Origin: VRUE01 sp963805455
GTDB taxonomy: Bacteria; Actinomycetota; Thermoleophilia; Solirubrobacterales; 70-9
NCBI GenBank assembly: GCA_963805455.1
Contig: CAWDUJ010000004.1
Span: 120,685-184,684, forward strand
Reading direction: 5' to 3'
Length of the DNA stretch: 64,000 nucleotides
This document shows, piece by piece, positions 19,191-28,699 of the stretch (its first letter is position 1; each line of letters begins with the position of its first letter). Below the pieces are notes generated by a model. It worked only from the letters and a program-made list of their open reading frames with translations, was not told the origin of the DNA and searched no databases. The position numbers and the translations under genes were made by a program.

Positions 19191-19742
19191 TCAGGCGGGG
19201 GCGGCAGGGCCGCGGCCGGCGACCTTGGTCGCCGTCGCGAAGAGAACGCTCACGTAGAGGGGGACGGAGCGGTCGGCGATGTACTCCATGTCGTGCGCGA
19301 GCTTGTTCGCCCATGACTCCTCGCGGGTGACCCGGGTCTGGGCAAACCCGGTCACCCCGGGCCTGACGACCAGGCGCTGCCAGTACTGGGGGATCTCCTC
19401 GCAGAGCTCGGTGAAGAAGGCGGGCCGGATCGGGCGCGGCCCGACGACCGCCATGTCGCCGCGGAGGACGTTCCAGAGCTGGGGCACCTCGTCGAGGTGA
19501 ATCGTCCGCAGCGTCCGGCCGATCCGCGTCACCTCTTCCTCGGTGCGGCGCGAGAGCTCCTCGCCCAGGTAGGGGCCGAGCCGCGATTCGGCGTCCGGAG
19601 CGAGGGTCCGGAACTTGTACATCCAGAACAGCTGCCCGGCGCGGCCGACCCGGGCGCCACGGTAGAAGACGGGCCGGCCGGAGGAGAGGAAGATCGCGGC
19701 CGCGGTCAGCGCCAGGATCGGCGCCAGGACGGTCAGGATCAC
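19191..19742 (-). CDS. undecaprenyl-phosphate sugar-phosphotransferase (bacterial sugar transferase, WbaP/PglC-like)
   Basis: At least 183 residues. Landmarks of the monotopic phosphoglycosyl transferases: GRPVFYRGARVGRAGQLFWM, FRTLAPDAES, the catalytic-type Asp-Glu pair in TIHLDEVPQLWNVLRGDM, and VGPRPIRP. It loads the first sugar-phosphate onto the polyprenyl carrier. The GTG at 19742 sits inside the first membrane helix; the conserved R..D pair expected before that helix is encoded in frame just upstream (codons 19769-19758), so the true start must lie upstream, where I find no ATG, GTG or TTG. A start-region indel or an unusual start is likely. Confidence 0.88.
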   Translation of the reverse strand: MILTVLAPILALTAAAIFLSSGRPVFYRGARVGRAGQLFWMYKFRTLAPDAESRLGPYLGEELSRRTEEEVTRIGRTLRTIHLDEVPQLWNVLRGDMAVVGPRPIRPAFFTELCEEIPQYWQRLVVRPGVTGFAQTRVTREESWANKLAHDMEYIADRSVPLYVSVLFATATKVAGRGPAAPA

Positions 19743-19855
19743 GGCCGAGATCAGGACGTCAAGCGCCCGCAGGACCGAATCAATCGGCCGCGACTCCCCA
19801 TCGCCCGCGAGGTCGATGAAGTGCTGCAGCCGGGCCCGGGTCTCCTCGGACTCGC

Positions 19856-20905
19856 CTAGAAGGTCAGGGCGTGGTGTCGTTCTCCGGGCGATGGCGAGTC
19901 TCCGACGGTGCCGAGGATCCTCTCGACGAGGAAGGCGGGATCCCGCCTCGTCGGAGTCGCTCCTGAGGAGCGCTTTTCGAGCGGCAGTGCGCGGGGGTCG
20001 GTCAGCGGCCGCAACCGGCCGGAGCGGATCAGCTCTTCGTCGACCCCGCCGAGCCGTCCCCCGTAGGTGGTGTAGACCGGGGTGCCGAGTGCAGCTGCCT
20101 CGCGGTTCATCGTCCCCCCGGCCGAGACGACGAGGTCGGCCTGGGCGATCAGGCTCTGGGCCTCGACCGCGCCGGGCGGGACGATCAGCGAGGGCAGCTC
20201 CATCGTCTCGATGAACTCACGCTGGGTCTGGGTGCGGGGCATGACGATCGCGTGCACCTCGTCGTCCTGCCCGAGCCTGGTCAGGACTTTCGGGAACAGC
20301 GGGTTCGACTTGCGGTGGTAGAGCGAGACGTCGGGCGGAGGGCGGACGACCACCACGACCCGCGAGGTGTCGACCGCGAGCCGCTCCATCGCATCGGGAT
20401 CCGGCTCGAAGTCGAACAGGTAGTACTCCTCCTTGATCCCGGGATAGGAGAAGAGCTTGTCGGGGCCGACCCCGAACCGGCGCAGCCGCTCGGGCGGGAC
20501 CGACTCCGGGAACATCACCCGCTTCGCGAGCCGGCAGCCGATGTGATGCTGGGTGACCGCGTACTCGTAGTCGTGCATGTTGGCCTCCGGGATGCCGAGG
20601 GCCCGGGAGGCGATCGCGAGGTCATTGGAGCCGTGGGCCAGCGCCAGATCGAACGAGCGTCCACGGCCGAAGCCGATCATCCCGGCGGTCCTCGCCGCGA
20701 GCCGATAGGCCTTGCGAACCCGCGAGGCGCCGCCGTGGCGGCCGATCGGCGTGTGTGGCATCCCGTGCAGGTCGAGCAGCGCCTGGGTCTGGGCGTAGTC
20801 GCGGGAGGTGATCTCCACCGTGTGGCCCTGCGCCCGCAGGCGCTCGATGATCGGCCGCAGCACCAGGACGTGCGCCGGGGCGCTCATGTCAACCCAAACC
20901 TTCAT
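19856..20905 (-). CDS. DUF354 glycosyltransferase-like protein
   Basis: 349 residues. It begins MKVWVDMSAPAHVLVLRPII, the usual opening of DUF354 proteins, which have a GT-B fold related to MurG and UDP-GlcNAc 2-epimerase. The C-terminal half has ADLVVSAGGTMNREAAALGTPVY, the nucleotide-sugar binding face. ATG at 20905 follows a strong GGAGGAGG ribosome site nine bases away, itself part of the repeat upstream; a GTG four codons earlier is less likely. Substrate unknown; the surrounding polyprenyl-sugar genes suggest surface glycan synthesis. Confidence 0.85.
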   Translation of the reverse strand: MKVWVDMSAPAHVLVLRPIIERLRAQGHTVEITSRDYAQTQALLDLHGMPHTPIGRHGGASRVRKAYRLAARTAGMIGFGRGRSFDLALAHGSNDLAIASRALGIPEANMHDYEYAVTQHHIGCRLAKRVMFPESVPPERLRRFGVGPDKLFSYPGIKEEYYLFDFEPDPDAMERLAVDTSRVVVVVRPPPDVSLYHRKSNPLFPKVLTRLGQDDEVHAIVMPRTQTQREFIETMELPSLIVPPGAVEAQSLIAQADLVVSAGGTMNREAAALGTPVYTTYGGRLGGVDEELIRSGRLRPLTDPRALPLEKRSSGATPTRRDPAFLVERILGTVGDSPSPGERHHALTF

Positions 20906-20924
20906 GTAAACGGCCACCTCCTCC

Positions 20925-21062
20925 GCGCTTCATAAAGCGCCGCCTCCTCCGCTTCGCGTCCGCATCATCCGCCGCCTCCTCCGCTTCCCGTCCGGGGGCG
21001 GCGGCAGGCTCGCCAATCAACGCCGCTCGCAGAGCATCAGATCGTGATGCTCGCTGATTGGT
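20925..21062. repeat. composite palindromic repeat between glyA and the DUF354 gene
   Basis: Partial copies (20925-20961) precede a full copy at 20971-21062. The full copy has a GCCGCC...GGCGGC hairpin around the CCTCC.CGCTTC core, then a second palindrome with arms CCAATCA/TGATTGG enclosing GAGCATCA-GATCG-TGATGCTC. The 44156-44246 copy is nearly identical throughout. The last codons of glyA (from 21121) repeat the TGACGCTCGCTAATTGGT end of the element. Confidence 0.75.
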
Positions 21063-21120
21063 TGACATAGGAGGAACCTCGTGAGGAGTCTGGCAGGCCA
21101 TCCAAGGGCCGGATTCCAGA

Positions 21121-22401
21121 TCAGGCTGTGACGCTCGCTAATTGGTCGTACAGGGGGTAGCGGTCCATGAGGGCTGAGGTGCGGTCGTTGAGGGAGTCTT
21201 TCTCGGAGTCGAAGTCGTCGCTCAGGGCGGTGGCGATGACGGCGGCGATCTCGCGCATGTCGTCCTCGAAAAGGCCGCGCGTGGTGAGTGCCGGGGTGCC
21301 GATCCGCAGCCCGGAGGGGTTCATCGGTGGCCGCTCGTCAAACGGGATCGCGTTCCGGTTGACCGTGATCCCGATCTCCTCAAGCCGATCCTCAGCGGTC
21401 TTGCCGTCGAGGCCGGTGGGCGTCAGGTCGACGAGGACGAGGTGGACGTCGGTGCCGCCGGTGAGGACGGGGACCCCGGCCTCCTGAAGCCCGGCAGCCA
21501 GCGCCTGCGCGTTGGCGATCGTCTGCCGCTGCCGGGCCCGGAATGGCTCGGTCGCGGCGATCCGCATCGCCACCGCCTTGGCGGCGATCGTGTGCATCAG
21601 CGGCCCGCCCTGCTGCCCGGGGAAGATCGCTTTGTCGATCGCCGCGGCGTGTTCCTCACGGCAGAGGATCATCCCGCTGCGCGGCCCGCAGAGCGTCTTG
21701 TGGATCGTCGTCGTGACGACGTCGGCGTGCGGGACGGGGCTCGGGTGCTCGCCGGCGGCGACCAGCCCGGCGAAATGGGCCATGTCGACCATAAGCTTGG
21801 CGCCGACGCCGTCGGCGATCTCGCGAAAGGCGGCGAAATCGAGGTGACGCGGATAGGCCGACCAGCCGGCGACGATCACCTTCGGGCGGTGCTCCTCGGC
21901 AAGCTGCTGGACCTCGTCCATGTCGACCAGGAGGTCGTCGCGGCCGACGTGGTAGGCGACCACCTCGTAGAGCTTGCCGGAGACGTTCCCCTTCATCCCG
22001 TGGCTGAGGTGGCCGCCGTGGTCGAGGGCCATCCCCATGATCGTGTCCCCGGGCTGGATCAGCGCCATGTATACGGCGTTGTTGGCCTGGGCGCCGGCGT
22101 GCGCCTGGACGTTGGCGTGCTCGGCGCCGAACAGCTCCTTGGCCCGGTCGATCGCCAGCTGCTCGGCGACGTCGACCTCCTCACAGCCGCCGTAGTAGCG
22201 GCGGCCGGGGTAGCCCTCGGCGTACTTGTTGGTCAGGACCGAGCCGACCGCTTCCATCACCGACTGCGGGACGAAGTTCTCGGAGGCGATCATCTCCAGC
22301 GTCCTCTGCTGACGGTGCAGCTCGGCGTCGAGGACCGCGGCGATCGCCGGATCGACCTCGGCCAGCGGGGCGCTCTGAATGTTCTCGGGAAGCTCACTCA
22401 T
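21121..22401 (-). CDS. glyA: serine hydroxymethyltransferase
   Basis: 426 residues, PLP enzyme interconverting serine and glycine with transfer of C1 to tetrahydrofolate. Conserved pieces: NKYAEGYPGRRYYGGCEEVD, LDHGGHLSHG, and the PLP lysine in TTTIHKTLCGPRSG. Length is normal. ATG start. The C-terminus DQLASVTA is encoded by a sequence matching the end of the palindromic repeats at 21062 and 44246, so the gene end may have been captured by a repeat. A TAAGGT box lies 12 bases upstream of the start. Confidence 0.98.
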   Translation of the reverse strand: MSELPENIQSAPLAEVDPAIAAVLDAELHRQQRTLEMIASENFVPQSVMEAVGSVLTNKYAEGYPGRRYYGGCEEVDVAEQLAIDRAKELFGAEHANVQAHAGAQANNAVYMALIQPGDTIMGMALDHGGHLSHGMKGNVSGKLYEVVAYHVGRDDLLVDMDEVQQLAEEHRPKVIVAGWSAYPRHLDFAAFREIADGVGAKLMVDMAHFAGLVAAGEHPSPVPHADVVTTTIHKTLCGPRSGMILCREEHAAAIDKAIFPGQQGGPLMHTIAAKAVAMRIAATEPFRARQRQTIANAQALAAGLQEAGVPVLTGGTDVHLVLVDLTPTGLDGKTAEDRLEEIGITVNRNAIPFDERPPMNPSGLRIGTPALTTRGLFEDDMREIAAVIATALSDDFDSEKDSLNDRTSALMDRYPLYDQLASVTA

Positions 22402-22433
22402 GGGACATCTCCGACCTTACCAACGGGTCGGGA

Positions 22434-22447
22434 TATAGCCTGCCGGA
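22434..22447 (+). promoter_or_regulatory. leaderless-type -10 box
   Basis: TATAGC/TAGCCT lies 6-8 bases before the GTG at 22448. The sequence GCCGGA also offers a weak ribosome site. The gap to divergent glyA is only 46 bases. Confidence 0.4.
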
Positions 22448-23251
22448 GTGAGCTTCCGCTTCCGACACCTGACCGCGGCAGTGGCTCTTTCCCTGGTCGC
22501 GCTCGCTGCGCTGAGCGGCGGCGCACCCGGCGCAGGCACAGGCGCCGAGGACCCATGTCAGGGGCCCGGGTCGGGCCATCTGCTCTGTCCCAACCTGCGC
22601 GTCGGGCGCGCCACCGACCTCTACGTGGAGCGGAGCTCCGGCGGCTACGGCTACGGCGGCGGGACGCTGCTGCATGCGACCAGTGACATCCGCTCCCGCG
22701 GCCGGGGGCCGATGGAGCTCCGCGGGCGGCGTTACAAGCGGAACTGGATGCACGCCAACCAGGCGATCTACCGGGTCGGCGGCGGAGTCGAGGTCTTCCG
22801 GACCAAGGCCCAGCTCCACTTCTACTCGGTGGGCGCCTACTGGGGCGGGTCCTACTGGAAGGTCCACAACCCGCTCAGCATGGAGATCTGGTCGCTCGAC
22901 CAGCACGGGCGGCCGCTGGAAAGGGTCCGGACCGGGCCGAAGGTCTTCTACTGCCTTCGCGACCTCGAGCGCACGAAGCCGATGAGGCGCTCGCCGGGCC
23001 ACCGGGTCTACCCCGGTTGCAATCAGGATCCTGGGCGGCAGCGGGTGCGGCTCGGGACCTCGGTCGGGTGGTCGGACATCTATCCCTCCGAATACGACCG
23101 CCAGTGGGTGAACGTCAGCGGCCTCCGCGGCTGCTTCGCCTACGTGATGCGGGTCGACCCGCAGAACCTCCTCTACGAGGAGCACGAGAACGACAACCGC
23201 TCGGTCCGGATCGTCCGCCTCCCCTACCACCCGGGCCCCCAGCACTGCTGA
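22448..23251 (+). CDS. exported lysyl-oxidase-like protein lacking the copper histidines
   Basis: 267 residues with a signal peptide (hydrophobic ~10-25). Family landmarks of bacterial lysyl oxidases are present: LCPNLRV..ATDLYVE, GRGPMELRG, KVFYCLRDLER, a Cys-rich segment ending with GTSVGWSDIYPSEYDRQWVNVSGL, and VMRVDPQNLLYEEHENDN. The segment that normally carries the H.H.H copper site aligns to YWGGSYWKVHNPLSMEIWSLD (residues ~131-151), which keeps only one His. Oxidase activity is therefore doubtful; a structural or binding role is possible. Start GTG. Confidence 0.75.
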   Translation: MSFRFRHLTAAVALSLVALAALSGGAPGAGTGAEDPCQGPGSGHLLCPNLRVGRATDLYVERSSGGYGYGGGTLLHATSDIRSRGRGPMELRGRRYKRNWMHANQAIYRVGGGVEVFRTKAQLHFYSVGAYWGGSYWKVHNPLSMEIWSLDQHGRPLERVRTGPKVFYCLRDLERTKPMRRSPGHRVYPGCNQDPGRQRVRLGTSVGWSDIYPSEYDRQWVNVSGLRGCFAYVMRVDPQNLLYEEHENDNRSVRIVRLPYHPGPQHC

Positions 23252-23258
23252 GACCGGG

Positions 23259-23885
23259 CTAGCCGAGCACCTCCGCCGCACGCTCCGCCGGCAGACCGCC
23301 CTCGCGGAGGATCGACCAGGTCCCGTCGATGTCGAGCGAGGCGATGTCGATCACGGTCGAGGGCCGGCCGGTCAGCGCCCCGCCGTCGATCGCCAGGTCG
23401 GAGCCGGCGACGATCGGCTCCGGCAGGTCCTCGAATCGCGACGGCGCCGGCTCGCCGCTGATGTTGGCGGAGGTCTGGAGCATCGGGTGCATGACGCCCG
23501 CCAGCGGGCCATCGAGAAGCCGGACACCGAGGCGGGCCGGGTCCTCGCGGCAGGCCAGGGGATAGCGGTGTTTGGGGTTGTCGAGGATCAGGGTCACGGA
23601 GCCCGGCAGCAGTGCGCCGACGGCGTCGCGGGCGCGGGGGCCGAGATCGTCGACGAGCTCCCTCATCGCCAGCGGCGAGAAGTAGAGGACCGCCGAAGGC
23701 TTGCCGTCGTCGCGGCCCTTGAGCCGGTGGATCCGATCGATCGGCGCCGGGTGGACCGGGTCGGCGGCGATCCCGTAGAGGCCGTCGGCGGGATAGATCG
23801 CGACCCCGCCCTCCCCCAGGCAGCGCTCGAGCGCGGAGCGGACCGCGGGCGCCCCGTCGCGCTCGATCGAGACGATCTCAGCCAC
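23259..23885 (-). CDS. L-threonylcarbamoyladenylate synthase (Sua5/YciO/YrdC/TsaC)
   Basis: 208 residues. Makes threonylcarbamoyl-AMP from Thr, bicarbonate and ATP for the t6A37 modification of ANN-decoding tRNAs. Visible signatures: YPADGLYGIAADP, IHRLKGRDDGKPSAVLYF, PGSVTLIL, LGVRLLDGPLAG, TSANISGEPAP. GTG at 23885 with GGAGGAG upstream; it overlaps the prmC stop by 8 bases, indicating coupling. A longer in-frame reading into prmC is not conserved. The order prfA-prmC-tsaC is common in Gram-positive bacteria. Confidence 0.93.
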   Translation of the reverse strand: MAEIVSIERDGAPAVRSALERCLGEGGVAIYPADGLYGIAADPVHPAPIDRIHRLKGRDDGKPSAVLYFSPLAMRELVDDLGPRARDAVGALLPGSVTLILDNPKHRYPLACREDPARLGVRLLDGPLAGVMHPMLQTSANISGEPAPSRFEDLPEPIVAGSDLAIDGGALTGRPSTVIDIASLDIDGTWSILREGGLPAERAAEVLG

Positions 23886-24741
23886 GTCTCCTCCAGACGA
23901 CTCGATCGATCCCGGCCAGGTCGCGGCGCCGCTCGATCCCGGTGAACCCGGCCGCGCCCAGCAGCGCCTCGACCTCATCCGCCTGGCCGGCGCCGACCTC
24001 CAGAGCGAACGCAGTTTTGCCCGCATAGCGGGACGAACTGCGTTCGCGTTCGGTGACCTGGGCGATCACAGCCCTGATCGCATCGAGTCCGTCGGGCCCG
24101 GCCAGCAGCGCCTCACGCGGCTCCCACTCGGTCACCTCGGGCTGGAGGGAGGCCCAGTCACTCTCGGCGACATAGGGAAGGTTGGCGACGATCAGGTCGA
24201 ATTCGCCGGTCCCCGGCACCGAACCCAACTCGAAGCCCACGCGGTCGGCGAGCCCGAGCGCCTCGGCGTTGCCGCGCGCGACCTCGAGGGCCGCCGGCGA
24301 GGTGTCGGTCGCCGTCACCCGGCAATCAGGGAGCTCGTCGGCTATCGCCAGCGCCACCGCGCCCGAGCCCGTGCCGACATCGAGCACCATGCCGGGGCGC
24401 AGCTCGAGCGCCAGATCGACCAGGAGCTCGGTCTCGGGCCGCGGCACCAGGACCCGCGGGTCGACCGAGAGCTCGATCGAGCGGAAGCCCCGGCGGCCGA
24501 GGATGTACGCGACCGGCTCGCGCCGCAGCCGCCGTCGCACCATCTCGCCGAAGCTACGCGCCGCAGGCGCCGGGATGCCCCGCCCGGGATCCGCGGCGAG
24601 GATCGCCCGGTCCCATCCGGAGGCCTCGGCGAGCAGCAGTTCGGCGTCGAGACGCGGGCGCTCGACGCCGGCCGCCGTCAGCCCATCGACGGCGGCTTCG
24701 AGCGCCTCGGAGACGCCGCCCACGGTCCCGGCCCCCGTCAT
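23878..24741 (-). CDS. prmC: release factor glutamine N5-methyltransferase
   Basis: 287 residues. The N-terminal helical domain (to ~80) binds release factor and includes EPVAYILGRRGFRSIEL. The SAM-binding motif is VLDVGTGSGAVALAIA, and the catalytic NPPY motif appears as NLPYVAE, a conservative variant. It methylates the Gln of the GGQ loop in RF1/RF2. ATG at 24741, 4 bases after the prfA stop, so it is translated with its substrate. Confidence 0.95.
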   Translation of the reverse strand: MTGAGTVGGVSEALEAAVDGLTAAGVERPRLDAELLLAEASGWDRAILAADPGRGIPAPAARSFGEMVRRRLRREPVAYILGRRGFRSIELSVDPRVLVPRPETELLVDLALELRPGMVLDVGTGSGAVALAIADELPDCRVTATDTSPAALEVARGNAEALGLADRVGFELGSVPGTGEFDLIVANLPYVAESDWASLQPEVTEWEPREALLAGPDGLDAIRAVIAQVTERERSSSRYAGKTAFALEVGAGQADEVEALLGAAGFTGIERRRDLAGIDRVVWRRRG

Positions 24742-24745
24742 CGGA

Positions 24746-25813
<1,068 letters not shown>

Positions 25814-25826
25814 GTTGTGAACCTTA
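25814..25826 (-). promoter_or_regulatory. leaderless-type -10 box for prfA
   Basis: TAAGGT at 25821-25826, seven bases before the ATG, with no ribosome site between. Confidence 0.45.
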
Positions 25827-25844
25827 GGGCCGGCGCGGACGGCG

Positions 25845-26855
25845 CTACGCGACGATCTCGATCGGCGAGTCGCCTTTGACCAGCTCGTCGTCCTCTTCCT
25901 CGAGCACCTTCTCGAGGGCGGCGATCGCCACCGCGAGCTGCTCTTCGTCGGGCTCGCGGGTGGTCAGGTTCTGCAGCATCAGACCAGGCCACATCAACGC
26001 CCGCACCCAGGCTTTGCGGCGGTTTTTCCCCGCCCACTTGATCACCTCGTAGGAGAGGCCTGCGATCAGCGGGATCCCGAGGATCCGCGAGGCGAGCAGC
26101 CAGTACCAAGCGGGCAGACCGAGCGGCGCGAAGACGAAGATCGCCAGCACCATCACGATCAGCAGGAAGCTGGTCCCACAACGGGGATGGAGGCGCGAGT
26201 AGAGCTTCGCCCGCGCGGGGACCAGCTGGTCTTCGGCCTCGTAGCAGGAGATCGTCTTGTGCTCGGCGCCGTGATACTCGAAGACGCGCCGCAGATCCGG
26301 AAGGCGGCTGATGACGACGATGTAGCCGATGAAGATCGTCGTCCGCAGGACCCCCTCGATCAGCCAGAACAGGAACGCCGAGCCGAGCTGGTCCTTGATC
26401 AGGCTGGTCAGCCCGACCGGAACCACGAAGAAGAGGCCCACCGCGAGCGCCAGCGAAAAGGCGATGGTCAGGCCCCAGACCCAGCCGCCGATCTCTTCCG
26501 GCTCGCCGTCCTCGTCGTCCTCGAGCTGGGCATTGGCGGAGATCGCCAGCGCCCGGAACCCGATCTTCAGCGACTCGCCGAGGGCGACGACGCCGCGGAT
26601 CACCGGAACGCGCCAGATCCGGTGGCGCTGGGCCCACGGCTTCAGCCCTTCGGAGGTGAGCTCGATCTGACCCTCGGGGTTGCGTACGGCGACCGCCCAG
26701 GTCGAGATGCCGCGCATCATCACGCCCTCGAGGACCGCCTGGCCGCCGACCGGCGCATCGCGTTTCGCGACGAGCGCGCCGTCGGGCATCACCATCGGGT
26801 CGGCGCCGTTGGACGCGACCGCTTCCGCCGCCGGAGAGCCCCCGTCCGGGCTCAA
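25845..26855 (-). CDS. DUF1385 membrane protein (YqhQ family)
   Basis: 336 residues. The family opening VGGQAVLEGVMMRG is present, then four or five membrane segments (about residues 120-160, 170-190, 240-270) and the signature YHGAEHKTISCYE plus LHPRCGTSFL, with conserved His and Cys. Function unknown; members are widespread in Gram-positives next to rpmE and prfA, as here. Start is either TTG at 26855, just after the L31 stop, or ATG at 26795, 20 codons later; the conserved part begins after both. Confidence 0.88.
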   Translation of the reverse strand: MSPDGGSPAAEAVASNGADPMVMPDGALVAKRDAPVGGQAVLEGVMMRGISTWAVAVRNPEGQIELTSEGLKPWAQRHRIWRVPVIRGVVALGESLKIGFRALAISANAQLEDDEDGEPEEIGGWVWGLTIAFSLALAVGLFFVVPVGLTSLIKDQLGSAFLFWLIEGVLRTTIFIGYIVVISRLPDLRRVFEYHGAEHKTISCYEAEDQLVPARAKLYSRLHPRCGTSFLLIVMVLAIFVFAPLGLPAWYWLLASRILGIPLIAGLSYEVIKWAGKNRRKAWVRALMWPGLMLQNLTTREPDEEQLAVAIAALEKVLEEEDDELVKGDSPIEIVA

Positions 26856-26858
26856 CTA

Positions 26859-27074
26859 CTACCGCCTGGCCTTGGCGTGCTTTGCTGCTCGGCGCTGGAA
26901 ACGCTCAACCCGGCCACCGGTGTCTACGAGCTTCTGCTTGCCCGTGTAGAAGGGATGGCACTCCGAGCAGAGCTCGACGTGCAGATCCTCCTTGGTCGAG
27001 CGGGTGTAGAACTGGTTCCCGCACGAGCAGTGGACGTTGGAAAGCGTGTACTCGGGATGGATTCCTGTCTTCAT
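26859..27074 (-). CDS. rpmE: 50S ribosomal protein L31 (zinc-binding form)
   Basis: 71 residues: MKTGIHPEYTLSNVHCSCGN, then HVELCSECHPFYTGKQK. The CxC and CxxC cysteines bind zinc, so this is the zinc-containing paralogue rather than the Zur-regulated one. ATG at 27074 is fixed by the conserved start. GAAGGG directly precedes it and a TATCCT box lies eight bases upstream. Confidence 0.97.
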   Translation of the reverse strand: MKTGIHPEYTLSNVHCSCGNQFYTRSTKEDLHVELCSECHPFYTGKQKLVDTGGRVERFQRRAAKHAKARR

Positions 27075-27088
27075 CCCTTCGAAGGATA
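27075..27088 (-). promoter_or_regulatory. leaderless-type -10 box for rpmE
   Basis: TATCCT at 27083-27088, eight bases from the ATG. Confidence 0.4.
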
Positions 27089-27153
27089 GATGACGCACGG
27101 GGGCGGCCCGATTCAGGTTTGTTGCATTGGTCCGAAATGCCGATACCTGGGCA

Positions 27154-28659
27154 GTGAGAAAGCAGTCGATCACCGCGTCCAGCCCCGCCCTGCGCATCCT
27201 GCGCGCGATCTTTGCCGTCCTGCTGCTCGGCGGAACCGCGATCGTTGCGCTCTACCACTGGGCCGGGATCGGGGCCGGCCTCCAGTTCGCGATCGGCGGC
27301 GTCCTCTACGACGCGGTGGTCCTCGGCGCGGGCCTCGCCTGTCTTGTCAGGGCCTCGAGCTACGGGCGCGAACGCGCCGCCTGGACATTGATCGGACTCG
27401 CGATCCTCTCCTGGGGCGCGGCCGAGGTCTACTGGACCGTTGCGATCGAGGGCAACGCCGCCGCCCCCTATCCCTCTCCTGCCGATATCGGCTACCTCGC
27501 CTTCTACCCACTGGCCTACGCCGGGCTCGCGGTCCTCGTCCGCGCCAGGGCCGGTCAGCTGAACTGGAGGCTGTGGATGGACGGGGTGATCGCCGGGCTC
27601 GGCACCGCCGCGATCGGAGCCGCCTTCGTCTTCGACTTCGTCGCCGGCTCGACCGAAGGCACTCCGCTCCAGGTCGCCACCACCCTCGCCTATCCACTCG
27701 GGGACATCCTGATGGTGGCGATCGTCGTCGGCGTCATCGCCCTCACCGGATGGCGCCCCGGACGGACCTGGGCGCTGCTCCTGGCCGGGCTCAGCGCGCT
27801 CGTCGTCGCCGACCTCGCCTACACCCTGCAGACGACCCGGGAAACGCTTCCACTCGGCGGCTGGATCGACCCGATCTACCTGATCGCCGCCACCTGCCTC
27901 GGGGCCGTCCTCTGGCAGCCGGCCCAGGCCGCGGCGATCTCGGCACCACCCGAGGGCAGCCGCCGACGCGACCTGATCGTCCCCGCGGTCTTCGCCGGGG
28001 TGATGATCTGCCTCTTCGCGATGCAGTACTTCAGCGCCACCAGCGCCCTCTCAACGATCCTCTGGGCGGCGACGATCACGGCGGTGATCATCAGGCTCGG
28101 GATGAGCGACCGCGAGAACAAGACGCTGCTCGAGCAGGTCCGAACCGACTCGCTGACGGGGCTCGGCAGCCGGGGACGCGTCCAGGTCGACCTCCCGGCC
28201 CGGTTCGCCGAGGCGACGGTCGACCAGCCGGTTTCGCTCGTCCTCCTCGACCTCAACGGGTTCAAGCACTTCAACGACAGCTTCGGCCACCCGGCCGGGG
28301 ACACGCTGCTGATCCGCTTCGGTGCCGCCCTCCGCGATGCGGTCGGGTCCGCCGGCACCGCCTACCGCTTCGGCGGTGACGAGTTCTGTCTGCTCCTGAC
28401 CTGCCCCCCCGATCAATCCGACAATGTCACCGAGGCCGCGGTCCAAGCGCTCAGCGCCGCCGGCGCCGGCTACGACATCAATGCGTCCTGGGGCTCGGTC
28501 GAGATCCCGGCCGACGCGCTCGACCCTGACGAGGCGCTCGAGCTCGCCGACGCCAGGATGTACGCGAACAAGGTCTCGCGGCGGGCGTCGATCACCGTCT
28601 CGGCCGCGGGCGCGCCGGGCGCATCGCCGGCGGCCGCTCCCCCTGCCGCGAGCGCATAA
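27154..28659 (+). CDS. membrane diguanylate cyclase (GGDEF domain)
   Basis: About 501 residues. The N-terminal ~310 residues hold eight to ten hydrophobic segments, an integral-membrane sensor with no family I can name. The C-terminal domain begins DSLTGLGSRGRVQVDL and has the intact catalytic loop RFGGDEFCLLL, so c-di-GMP synthesis is expected. The RxxD inhibitory site that normally sits five residues before GGDEF is absent (GSAG at that place), so product inhibition is unlikely. GTG at 27154 is preferred to a TTG at 27127. The Ala/Pro-rich tail is probably disordered. Confidence 0.9.
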   Translation: MRKQSITASSPALRILRAIFAVLLLGGTAIVALYHWAGIGAGLQFAIGGVLYDAVVLGAGLACLVRASSYGRERAAWTLIGLAILSWGAAEVYWTVAIEGNAAAPYPSPADIGYLAFYPLAYAGLAVLVRARAGQLNWRLWMDGVIAGLGTAAIGAAFVFDFVAGSTEGTPLQVATTLAYPLGDILMVAIVVGVIALTGWRPGRTWALLLAGLSALVVADLAYTLQTTRETLPLGGWIDPIYLIAATCLGAVLWQPAQAAAISAPPEGSRRRDLIVPAVFAGVMICLFAMQYFSATSALSTILWAATITAVIIRLGMSDRENKTLLEQVRTDSLTGLGSRGRVQVDLPARFAEATVDQPVSLVLLDLNGFKHFNDSFGHPAGDTLLIRFGAALRDAVGSAGTAYRFGGDEFCLLLTCPPDQSDNVTEAAVQALSAAGAGYDINASWGSVEIPADALDPDEALELADARMYANKVSRRASITVSAAGAPGASPAAAPPAASA

Positions 28660-28699
28660 CCTCAGGCCGACAAGGCCATCTCGTCCAGGAGGTAGGACC

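Noticed and set aside
20889..21101. 70-codon minus-strand frame containing AAPGREAEE
   Set aside because: It is a translation of the intergenic repeat; no ribosome site, and it overlaps the DUF354 start. Useful only as evidence that the peptide comes from the repeat.
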